Shown here one piece after another: positions 1-4,702 of a stretch of 9,838 nt of DNA; the first letter of the stretch is position 1; each line of letters begins with the position of its first letter. This DNA is from Candidatus Iainarchaeum sp. (GTDB lineage: Archaea; Micrarchaeota; Micrarchaeia; Anstonellales; Bilamarchaeaceae): the NCBI GenBank assembly GCA_028711485.1, contig JAQTSF010000023.1:1-9838 (forward strand). Direction: 5' to 3'. The translations under genes were made by a program, and so were the position numbers. Below the pieces are notes generated by a model. It searched no databases. It was not told where the DNA came from and saw nothing but the letters and a program-made list of their open reading frames with translations.

Positions 1-468
1 ATAATTTTTCCCATTAAATAGATTATAAAATTTACAAAATCTTTTTGTATAAGCATCTATTACAAATATTGGTTTGTTGAATGCATAAAGAATTATTGAA
101 TCAGCAGTTTCTTTTCCAACTCCTTTTACAGAAAGCAGTTCTTCCCTTAATTTTTCAATAGATAATTTTTTGTTTTTTATAGATGAATATTTTTTAGTCA
201 GTTCTTTTAATCTTGGAGCTTTTTGATTGTAGAATCCTGAAGGTTTTATTAATTCCTTTAATTTATTCGAATTTAATTTCAATATTTTTTCCGGATGAAG
301 AGAATTATTTTTCTTTAAATTAATTATGGATTTTTCAACATTTCTCCAGTTTGTATTTTGAGTTAGAAGAGCACCAACAACTATTTCATATTCTGTTTCA
401 GCCGGCCACCAATTCTGCTTTCCATATTTTTTTAGCAGGGAATTGTATAACGAGAGTAATTTATTCAT
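1..468 (-). CDS. Endonuclease III-related HhH-GPD DNA glycosylase (N-terminal part, runs off left edge)
   Basis: Base-excision-repair glycosylase of the endonuclease III superfamily. The 156 visible residues start at the ATG at 468. They contain NWWPAETEYEIVVGALLTQNTNW (19-41), in which the TQNT block is typical of the Nth fold, then the helix-hairpin-helix VKGVGKETA (114-122) and the conserved Asp at 138 in VIDAYTKRF. The WWPxET opening resembles the 'related to endonuclease III' branch (COG2231, which includes the 3-methyladenine glycosylase MagIII) more than Nth itself. The position of the Nth lyase lysine (K120 in the E. coli enzyme) is a Glu here, which suggests a glycosylase without strong lyase activity; that is inference. 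The C-terminus, where a 4Fe-4S cluster would lie, is outside the window. No Shine-Dalgarno site is seen, and a TATA-like element about 34 bp upstream implies a very short leader. Confidence 0.85.
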   Translation of the reverse strand, partial: MNKLLSLYNSLLKKYGKQNWWPAETEYEIVVGALLTQNTNWRNVEKSIINLKKNNSLHPEKILKLNSNKLKELIKPSGFYNQKAPRLKELTKKYSSIKNKKLSIEKLREELLSVKGVGKETADSIILYAFNKPIFVIDAYTKRFCKFYNLFNGKNY

Positions 469-498
469 TAAATAAAATAAGTGTGAAAAGAATAAAAG

Positions 499-505
499 TA
501 TATAA
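499..505 (-). promoter_or_regulatory. Putative TATA box of the glycosylase gene
   Basis: On the minus strand TTATATA is preceded by a T-rich stretch and centred about 34 bp upstream of the ATG at 468. Transcription would start about 8 nt before the start codon, which fits the absence of a Shine-Dalgarno site. Low specificity in AT-rich DNA. Confidence 0.35.
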
Positions 506-544
506 GAAAAACCTCAAGGCTTTTTGGAACCATTCTTTTTGCCA

Positions 545-558
545 TTAGTAAATACTAA
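545..558. repeat. 14-bp palindrome between tRNA-Val and the glycosylase gene
   Basis: TTAGTA-AA-TACTAA is a perfect inverted repeat with a 2-bp centre. It lies downstream of the tRNA gene and upstream of the glycosylase TATA box. Its half-site TAGTAAAT matches half of the vapBC operator palindrome, but the sequence is AT-rich and this could be chance. Confidence 0.35.
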
Positions 559-561
559 GTC

Positions 562-566
562 AAAAA
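562..566 (-). terminator. T5 run downstream of tRNA-Val
   Basis: Five Ts on the minus strand begin 7 nt after the tRNA discriminator base. A short U-tract like this is the usual archaeal termination signal. Confidence 0.4.
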
Positions 567-572
567 GATGGA

Positions 573-661
573 TGGATCCAATCGGATTTGAACCGATGAT
601 CTTCACCGTTTTCAGAAAAATTCTTGTGAAGGTGACGTCCTACCAACTAGACCATGGATCC
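573..661 (-). tRNA. tRNA-Val (anticodon CAC) with a 16-nt intron
   Basis: A full cloverleaf can be drawn on the minus strand. The 7-bp acceptor stem GGATCCA/TGGATCC pairs perfectly. The D arm is GTCT/GGAC with loop AGTTGGTA. The anticodon stem is TCACC/GGTGA, and the T arm is ATCGG/CCGAT with loop TTCAAAT. The discriminator is A73 (base 573) and no CCA is encoded. Between the anticodon stem halves lie 23 nt instead of 7. Removing 624-609 leaves the loop TTCACAC, with anticodon CAC at positions 34-36 and the intron between 37 and 38, the canonical archaeal site. The sequence resembles haloarchaeal tRNA-Val(CAC) in the D arm and anticodon loop. The intron forms a perfect bulge-helix-bulge (separate entry). 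A quick reading as tRNA-Glu(UUC) fails because it would leave a 5-nt loop. Confidence 0.93.
609..624 (-). other. tRNA intron with canonical bulge-helix-bulge splice motif
   Basis: The 16-nt intron AGAATTTTTCTGAAAA sits at position 37/38. Exon bases TTCA (630-627) pair with intron bases TGAA (614-611) to give the 4-bp central helix. The two 3-nt bulges are CA|A (626-624) and AA|C (610-608), each cut after its second base. An inner GAA/TTC helix (623-621 with 617-615) closes a 3-nt loop. This is the standard substrate of the archaeal tRNA splicing endonuclease, and it confirms both the splice sites and the Val identity. Confidence 0.9.
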
Positions 662-686
662 GTAATTAGTATTAATTAGAATAAAG

Positions 687-694
687 AAATATAA
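687..694 (-). promoter_or_regulatory. Putative TATA box of tRNA-Val
   Basis: TTATATTT on the minus strand is centred about 29-30 bp upstream of the tRNA 5' end, the right distance for initiation 2-4 nt before the mature end. It lies right at the end of the upstream 100-residue ORF. Confidence 0.4.
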
Positions 695-696
695 TA

Positions 697-999
697 TTAT
701 CTTTGAAGAGCATATTCCATAACTTTAGCTCTCATACTTAAACCAAAGGAACGCACTTCGGGGGTAATTACAATATCTGCATAATCTGAGAGGATTTGGT
801 ATAATATCAAATCAAGACGATTGAGTTTTTCTTTATCATCTTTAATAGATTCTACCAATTCTTTTAATTCTCTAGAAAGTTTATTCTCAACTAAATAGTA
901 AATATAAGTATAACAAATTTTTCCTCTGAATGCTCGTGCAACAGCAACTTTAAATGGAATTTTTGTTTTTTTCTGTTGCTGAGTGTTTCTGAGTTTCAT
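697..999 (-). CDS. Uncharacterised 100-residue basic protein
   Basis: I do not recognise this ORF. It encodes 100 residues with a very basic, polar N-terminus (KLRNTQQQKKTKIPFK, residues 2-17), then a mixed segment with YTYIYYLVENKL (30-41). A charged amphipathic helical stretch covers about 42-75, and the C-terminus contains FGLSMRAKVMEYALQR. There is no signal peptide or clear membrane span. Support for it being real comes from length, an ATG start, a TATA-like element about 27 bp upstream (which would make the transcript leaderless) and the T-rich ftsZ terminator upstream. It lies between ftsZ and tRNA-Val on the same strand. Its function is unknown; a small nucleic-acid-binding protein is one possibility because of the basic N-terminus. 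Confidence 0.65.
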   Translation of the reverse strand: MKLRNTQQQKKTKIPFKVAVARAFRGKICYTYIYYLVENKLSRELKELVESIKDDKEKLNRLDLILYQILSDYADIVITPEVRSFGLSMRAKVMEYALQR

Positions 1000-1022
1000 G
1001 TGTTATAATATGAAGTAAAATG

Positions 1023-1030
1023 TTTTTAAA
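1023..1030 (-). promoter_or_regulatory. Putative TATA box of the 100-residue ORF
   Basis: TTTAAAAA on the minus strand is centred about 27 bp upstream of the ATG at 999. Transcription would then start at or next to the start codon, and no Shine-Dalgarno site is present. This fits a leaderless mRNA. Confidence 0.4.
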
Positions 1031-1035
1031 TAAAT

Positions 1036-1070
1036 AGTAAAAATAAAAAGAAAAAATAAAAGAAAAAAAT
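1036..1070 (-). terminator. T-rich archaeal terminator of ftsZ
   Basis: Immediately after the ftsZ stop codon the minus strand is almost entirely T, with several runs of 4 to 7. This matches archaeal U-tract termination and separates ftsZ from the small ORF downstream. Confidence 0.6.
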
Positions 1071-2153
1071 TTATGCAAGAACGTCTAAATCAGAACCAAA
1101 TTCTGGGAATGCGGATTCTTCTTTTTCTTCAAAAGGCATTCCTAAAACAGAGGCTCCTTTTACTCCAGTTACGATTGCAACTATTTCCAATTTGCCCTCG
1201 TAATTTTGCATTATTCTTGCTCCCCATTTTACATTTGCTTCTGCATCCATTCTCTCAGTAATAATCTCTCCTGCTTTTATAGCATCTCCGAGAGTTAGAT
1301 CAGAACCTCCTGTAATGTGGATAATTGCACCCTTTGCACCTTCAAAGTCAACATCAAGAAGTCTGTTTTTGATTACTCCTTCTGCTGCTCCAGTAACTCT
1401 GTCTGTACCTTTTCCTTCACCAACTGCGATAAATCCTACTCCACCACCTTGCATAATTGCTCTTACGTCTGCAAAGTCAATGTTTATCAAAGAAGGCTGG
1501 GTAATGGTCCAAACAAGACCTGAAATTGCTCTTGATAGAATTTCATCTGCAACTGCAAATGCTTCTGCCATCGGAAGGTTTGGAACAAGTTTTACCAATC
1601 TGTTGTTGTCTAAAATAATTACTGAGTCGCAGGTTTTTCTCAATCTTGCAATTCCTTCATCTGCCCTCTTTTTTCTTGCTCTTTCAAGTGCGAATGGATA
1701 GGTAACCATTGAGACAACTATTGCTCCTTGTTCTTTTGCAATTTGTGCAACAACTGGAGAAGCTCCTCCTCCTGTTCCTCCACCCATACCCGCACATACG
1801 AATACCAAGTGGGCACCTTCTAATTCTTTTTCAATCATTTGTCTGTCTACTTCTGCACATTTTTCTCCGACTTCTGTGTAACCTCCTGCTCCTAAACCAC
1901 GGGTTACGCTTTTACCTATAAGGATTTTCTTTGCTCTTTCATGAACAATATTTAGGTGTTGTCTGTCTGTGTTAACGGCAGCCAAATGGGTACCTTTAAC
2001 TCCAGATTTGATTAATCTGTTTATGGTGTTATTTCCTGCACCACCTACACCTACAGTCACGATTTTTATCTGCTCAGAGCTGAACTGGTCTTCATCCTCT
2101 GCAGACTTCTCTACTCCTTTTTCATCCACAACCGATTTTATTAAATCTTCCAT
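1071..2153 (-). CDS. ftsZ: Cell division GTPase FtsZ
   Basis: Tubulin-superfamily GTPase that polymerises into the cytokinetic ring at midcell. The 360 residues show the nucleotide-binding start VGVGGAGNNTINRL (34-47), the NTDRQHL motif (61-67) and the glycine-rich GTP loop GMGGGTGGGAS (122-132). The T7 synergy loop NIDFADVRAIM (224-234) carries the catalytic acids D226 and D229. The C-terminal domain runs to about 335, followed by a short acidic tail (EEKEES, then EFGSDLDVLA) that probably serves as the partner-binding peptide. The ATG at 2153 is preceded by a strong GGTGAT Shine-Dalgarno site. The GTP loop has Gly at 129 where most FtsZ proteins have Thr (GGGTGTG). Length and order are normal, so the protein is presumably functional. 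The leader holds three inverted repeats (separate entries). Confidence 0.97.
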   Translation of the reverse strand: MEDLIKSVVDEKGVEKSAEDEDQFSSEQIKIVTVGVGGAGNNTINRLIKSGVKGTHLAAVNTDRQHLNIVHERAKKILIGKSVTRGLGAGGYTEVGEKCAEVDRQMIEKELEGAHLVFVCAGMGGGTGGGASPVVAQIAKEQGAIVVSMVTYPFALERARKKRADEGIARLRKTCDSVIILDNNRLVKLVPNLPMAEAFAVADEILSRAISGLVWTITQPSLINIDFADVRAIMQGGGVGFIAVGEGKGTDRVTGAAEGVIKNRLLDVDFEGAKGAIIHITGGSDLTLGDAIKAGEIITERMDAEANVKWGARIMQNYEGKLEIVAIVTGVKGASVLGMPFEEKEESAFPEFGSDLDVLA

Positions 2154-2168
2154 ACTTAATCACCTTTA
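2154..2168 (-). promoter_or_regulatory. ftsZ ribosome binding site, duplicated as GTGATTAA
   Basis: Just upstream of the ftsZ ATG the minus strand reads GTGATTAA-AG-GTGATTAA-G-T-ATG. The second copy is the Shine-Dalgarno core, complementary to the archaeal 16S tail. The first copy is the 3' arm of the adjacent hairpin. The two copies can therefore compete for the same ATCAC partner. Confidence 0.6.
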
Positions 2169-2186
2169 ATCACGAATTTTCGTGAT
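2169..2186. repeat. 18-bp palindrome upstream of the ftsZ ribosome binding site
   Basis: ATCACGAA-TT-TTCGTGAT has perfect 8-bp arms and a 2-bp centre. On DNA it could be an operator. In the ftsZ mRNA it could fold as a 7-bp stem with a 4-nt loop just before the Shine-Dalgarno site. Confidence 0.6.
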
Positions 2187-2192
2187 ATTTAT

Positions 2193-2212
2193 TCCTCATC
2201 CTTAAACGAGGA
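2193..2212. repeat. 5-bp inverted repeat in the ftsZ leader
   Basis: TCCTC and GAGGA are separated by 10 bases. It is weak alone, but it is the middle of three consecutive inverted repeats upstream of ftsZ. Confidence 0.3.
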
Positions 2213-2228
2213 CTGGGAGGTAACCTAT

Positions 2229-2244
2229 CCTCTAAAAATAGAGG
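2229..2244. repeat. 16-bp inverted repeat next to the putative ftsZ promoter
   Basis: CCTCTA-AAAA-TAGAGG has perfect 6-bp arms. It lies directly downstream (in ftsZ direction) of the proposed TATA box, between it and the expected transcription start, a position where a bound repressor would block initiation. It could equally form a hairpin if transcription starts further upstream. Confidence 0.5.
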
Positions 2245-2257
2245 TTTAAATATTTTA
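2245..2257 (-). promoter_or_regulatory. Putative BRE/TATA box of ftsZ
   Basis: The minus strand reads TAAAATATTTAAA, a plausible BRE plus TATA element. Initiation would fall near 2222, giving a leader of about 70 nt with a Shine-Dalgarno site. Other AT-rich candidates exist further upstream (around 2295-2305), so the assignment is tentative. Confidence 0.35.
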
Positions 2258-2293
2258 CGTTTTACGACTGTAGGATATAAACATTCTAATAGA

Positions 2294-2304
2294 CATATAA
2301 ATAC
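2294..2304 (+). promoter_or_regulatory. Alternative TATA-like element in the ftsZ/vapB gap
   Basis: CATATAAATAC is a good match to an archaeal TATA box on the plus strand and could serve as a distal vapBC promoter. Read on the minus strand it is also TATA-like, so it could instead drive ftsZ with a longer leader. Confidence 0.25.
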
Positions 2305-2320
2305 AAATAGAGGATATACG

Positions 2321-2336
2321 AGGAAGATTTTTAAAT
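2321..2336 (+). promoter_or_regulatory. Putative BRE/TATA box of vapBC
   Basis: AGGAAGA followed by TTTTTAAAT (2328-2336) has a purine BRE and a TATA core. Initiation would fall near 2358, inside the operator palindrome and about 18 nt before the vapB ATG. Confidence 0.5.
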
Positions 2337-2341
2337 GTATT

Positions 2342-2359
2342 TAGTAAATGTATTTACTA
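2342..2359. promoter_or_regulatory. Palindromic vapBC operator
   Basis: TAGTAAAT-GT-ATTTACTA has perfect 8-bp arms. It covers the expected transcription start between the TATA box and the vapB ribosome binding site. VapB antitoxins of the ribbon-helix-helix class, alone or with VapC, typically bind such palindromes to repress their own operon. Overlapping it is an 11-bp direct repeat AAATGTATTTA at 13-bp spacing (starting at 2333 and 2346). Confidence 0.6.
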
Positions 2360-2375
2360 TAAATTGGTGAAAATT

Positions 2376-2597
2376 ATGGTCCGTGTTATAACTATTAGGG
2401 ATGATGTGTATGCAGAATTATATAGATTGAAAAAACCAAAAGGAATGAGCTTCAGTCAAATAATAGAATATTTAATAAAAGAAAAGCAAGGAAAAATGAA
2501 AGACATTGTTTCTTTTGCAGGAAGTGTAGATAAGGATGATTTGGATAGAAAGACATTTGAAAATGTAAAAAAAGAATTTGATTTCTGGGGAAGATAG
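2376..2597 (+). CDS. vapB: VapB-family antitoxin
   Basis: Antitoxin partner of the VapC gene that follows one base later. The 73 residues begin with MVRVITIRDDVYAELYRLK, a short beta strand then helix, followed by GMSFSQIIEYLIKEK (23-37). This is the ribbon-helix-helix-like DNA-binding half seen in the archaeal VapB family formerly called DUF217 (COG1753). The acidic, charged C-terminal half (about 41-73, ending EFDFWGR) would wrap and inhibit the toxin. I chose the ATG at 2376 because GGTGA lies 5 nt before it. The in-frame TTG at 2364 would put that ribosome binding site inside the gene and add only four residues. A TATA box and an 18-bp palindrome upstream indicate autoregulation. Confidence 0.85.
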   Translation: MVRVITIRDDVYAELYRLKKPKGMSFSQIIEYLIKEKQGKMKDIVSFAGSVDKDDLDRKTFENVKKEFDFWGR

Positions 2598-2598
2598 A

Positions 2599-2967
2599 AT
2601 GGAAAAAATTTGTCTTGATACCCAGGTAATAATAGATTTTCTTAGAGGGGAAAGTGCAATGGTTGAAAAAGTAAAATATTATGCAGAAGAAGAATTATGC
2701 GCAACCTCGCTTACTTTATTCGAATTATTTGTAACAGTAAATAAAACAGATATAATAAATCAATTTGTAAAAAATATAACTCCTTTGGAATTTAATGAGA
2801 ACTGCAGTTTAATTGCTTCAAGAGTTTATAATGATTTGCGGGAGATAGGAGAGATAAGACCGATACGAAATATTCTGAATGCCTCTGTGTGTATAGATTC
2901 CGGAGCATATTTAGTAACAAAAAACAGAAAAGATTATGAGAAAATACGTGGATTGAAATTAGTTTGA
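2599..2967 (+). CDS. vapC: VapC-family PIN-domain toxin ribonuclease
   Basis: PIN-domain endoribonuclease toxin, normally a magnesium-dependent nuclease held inactive by VapB. The 122 residues show the PIN start ICLDTQVIIDFLRG (4-17) with catalytic D7, the second acid E42 in TSLTLFELF, and the C-terminal LVTKNRKDYEKIRGLKLV with D112. The third usual acid lies in the (R)D-x-hydrophobic-x-A-S motif before the last strand; here it reads IRNILNASVCI, so the expected Asp is Asn91 (codon AAT). That may weaken or abolish metal-dependent cleavage, though D98 or D101-like neighbours cannot be excluded from compensating. The gene starts at the ATG one base after the vapB stop, so translation is probably coupled. 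The in-frame TTG at 2578 overlapping vapB is less likely. A 10-bp hairpin spans its stop codon. Confidence 0.88.
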   Translation: MEKICLDTQVIIDFLRGESAMVEKVKYYAEEELCATSLTLFELFVTVNKTDIINQFVKNITPLEFNENCSLIASRVYNDLREIGEIRPIRNILNASVCIDSGAYLVTKNRKDYEKIRGLKLV

Positions 2968-2977
2968 CTAATTTCAA
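2953..2977 (+). terminator. 10-bp hairpin across the vapC stop codon
   Basis: TTGAAATTAG (2953-2962) and CTAATTTCAA (2968-2977) are perfect complements around the 5-nt loop TTTGA, which carries the stop codon. A second smaller repeat TTCAA-AAA-TTGAA follows at once. No U-tract comes after, so it is not a classical intrinsic terminator; it could protect or process the mRNA 3' end. Confidence 0.45.
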
Positions 2978-3054
2978 AAATTGAAGTTGGTATAAAATAG
3001 AATAATAGATTTATTATTAGATATAGAGTATAGAAAATTTTTTAGTTATAGAGC

Positions 3055-3065
3055 ATATTTAAAAA
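3055..3065 (+). promoter_or_regulatory. Putative TATA box of the coiled-coil/membrane protein operon
   Basis: ATATTTAAAAA lies about 45 bp upstream of the first gene. Initiation is expected near 3087, giving a leader of about 18 nt that contains the AAGGTG ribosome binding site (3092-3097). Four copies of TATAGA occur around it (from 3022, 3029, 3047 and 3074), of unknown meaning. Confidence 0.5.
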
Positions 3066-3104
3066 TGTTTTGTTATAGAAATTGTATATATAAGGTGTAT
3101 ACTA

Positions 3105-4697
3105 ATGGGAACAACTTCAAAAACAAAAACAGATAGTGGGAGTAACGCAAGAAGAAAGGTTAAACCAAAGAAAAAAATTACAGGGAAACACGGCGGTCAG
3201 GACAAACCTAGCAAAAGATTAGAAGAGGTTAGAGGAGTACCTGAGAGAATAGATACTGGTACAGTAGTAGAAATTCCTGCTACATTTGAAGCTAGCCAAA
3301 CTGAAGTTAGGCCTGTTGTAGCAGAACCACTAGTTGTATCTGGAGAGGAGCCAGTAGTTGCTGAAGCAACAAAAGTTCCAATTGTTTTAATGAATGATTC
3401 TGGAAATTATGTTATTAGAGGACTAAATTTTGATCCTTCAAATATTTTTGGTGAAAGAAGTTCTGCACAAGATTTCCTAGGAGCTCCAGGAAGTGAAATA
3501 GTAGTAAGACTTTTAGGACAAAATGGTGCATTGCAATTAATTGATTCTGCTGTTGAAATAGTAGTTACAAATTTGGTTAGTGCAAAAAAATCAAGTGAAG
3601 CACTTAGAGAACTTGGAGAAAGATTTGAGAGACAAAAAGCAGAATTAGAAGGAATAATCAGAGAATTAGAGGATAAATTAGTGAAATTATATTCTGGAGA
3701 AAGTGTTCCTGAAAAATCATTACTTGAAAATCAATTAAAAGCTGCTAGAGTACTATTAGGGAAATTAGAAGCTGGATTAGAAATGGCATCAAGAAAAGCA
3801 GAGGATGCAAAATCAAATGCAAAGGATGCAGAAACTAATGCAACAGAAGAAAGAGCACAAAAAGGAATGTTTGAAGAAGCAAAGAAAGAAAGAGAACAGG
3901 AAATTGGTAAACTTGAAGAAGAACGTGCAAAAAAAGTTGAAGATCTTCAAAGTGTAGAAGAAGAATTAGGAAGCTTACTCGCAAAAGTAGCAGAACTTGA
4001 AAGAAGAATAAATCTATCAATAGATCCTGATTTAGATGGTTGGTTTATAGAAGGAGAGCAGAATGAAAGTGTGGATGACGCATTAAGAGTTTTGTCTGAT
4101 GATAACGCAACTACAGAAGAAAAACATCAGGCAGAGGTTGTTATGCGATCTTTAAGAACAATCAGAGGGTTAGAATTAGAACAAGAAAAAGGTAGATTAA
4201 GTGAAGAACTAGAACATACAAAAGAACTTATTAGAGAAGCAGAAAATAGAAGAGAAGATTTAATTCGTGAAATTGGGGATATAGATGCAAAATTAGACGC
4301 ACCAACAAGAGAAAGAGATTTCGCAGTAGAAGAATTAAGAAAAATAGATGAAAAAGCTAATGAATTGGATAGAAAAGCAAGAGGATACAGAGCAGAACAA
4401 AAAGAATGGGAAGCTAAAAGAGATGAAATTAGAGAAAGTATTACTTCTATGGAAGAACAAATTTTTAGATTAGAAGAGAAATTAGTAAATCTTCCGGATG
4501 AACTTCAAAGAAGATTAAATGAAGAAGTAACAACAAGAGGAAGAGAACTAGAAGCAACTAAAGTTCAAGTAGAGCAAGAAAAAGAAAGATTGGATCAAGA
4601 AATGAGAACCAGAATAGAACAATTAAGAGACCAAATACTTTCCGGAGTTGCACAAGCAATAAAGAATGTCCTAGAACAAAATTTAGGTAAAAGGTAA
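3105..4697 (+). CDS. Uncharacterised 530-residue coiled-coil protein
   Basis: I do not recognise this protein. Its N-terminus (1-48) is basic and disordered-looking (ARRKVKPKKKITGKHG). A Val/Pro/Glu-rich linker (about 50-92) follows, then a small folded-looking segment (about 93-160, with VPIVLMNDSGNYVIRGLNF and GSEIVVRLLG). Two long charged heptad-like coiled coils follow at about 165-302 and 355-512, joined by a non-helical break (303-350) containing INLSIDPDLDGWF. The C-terminus ILSGVAQAIKNVLEQNL looks like an amphipathic helix. There is no signal peptide, membrane span or Walker motif, so it is not an SMC or Rad50 ATPase. The ATG has a good AAGGTG site 7 nt before it. It is the first gene of a two-gene operon with the large membrane protein, 5 bp apart. 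A cytoplasmic structural rod or scaffold is inferred from shape alone. Confidence 0.85.
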   Translation: MGTTSKTKTDSGSNARRKVKPKKKITGKHGGQDKPSKRLEEVRGVPERIDTGTVVEIPATFEASQTEVRPVVAEPLVVSGEEPVVAEATKVPIVLMNDSGNYVIRGLNFDPSNIFGERSSAQDFLGAPGSEIVVRLLGQNGALQLIDSAVEIVVTNLVSAKKSSEALRELGERFERQKAELEGIIRELEDKLVKLYSGESVPEKSLLENQLKAARVLLGKLEAGLEMASRKAEDAKSNAKDAETNATEERAQKGMFEEAKKEREQEIGKLEEERAKKVEDLQSVEEELGSLLAKVAELERRINLSIDPDLDGWFIEGEQNESVDDALRVLSDDNATTEEKHQAEVVMRSLRTIRGLELEQEKGRLSEELEHTKELIREAENRREDLIREIGDIDAKLDAPTRERDFAVEELRKIDEKANELDRKARGYRAEQKEWEAKRDEIRESITSMEEQIFRLEEKLVNLPDELQRRLNEEVTTRGRELEATKVQVEQEKERLDQEMRTRIEQLRDQILSGVAQAIKNVLEQNLGKR

Positions 4698-4702
4698 TTA
4701 AT

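Noticed and set aside
351..548. Plus-strand 65-codon frame near the left end
   Set aside because: It overlaps the HhH glycosylase on the opposite strand and shows no family features.
573..661. Reading the tRNA as tRNA-Glu(UUC) with an 18-nt intron
   Set aside because: It leaves a 5-nt anticodon loop and no BHB motif. The 16-nt intron with a perfect BHB gives a 7-nt loop with anticodon CAC.
1315..1701. Plus-strand open frame opposite ftsZ
   Set aside because: It is antisense to a clear FtsZ gene, has no ribosome binding site, and its low-complexity Ser/Pro composition is that of a shadow frame.
2364..2375. TTG start for vapB four codons upstream
   Set aside because: The GGTGA ribosome binding site lies at 2366-2370, inside that extension, and is correctly spaced for the ATG at 2376.
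2578..2598. TTG start for vapC overlapping vapB
   Set aside because: The PIN fold normally begins a few residues before the first catalytic Asp, which fits the ATG at 2599; the extension adds no recognisable sequence.
3105..4697. Coiled-coil protein as an SMC or Rad50-type ATPase
   Set aside because: No Walker A, Walker B or ABC signature is present at either end.
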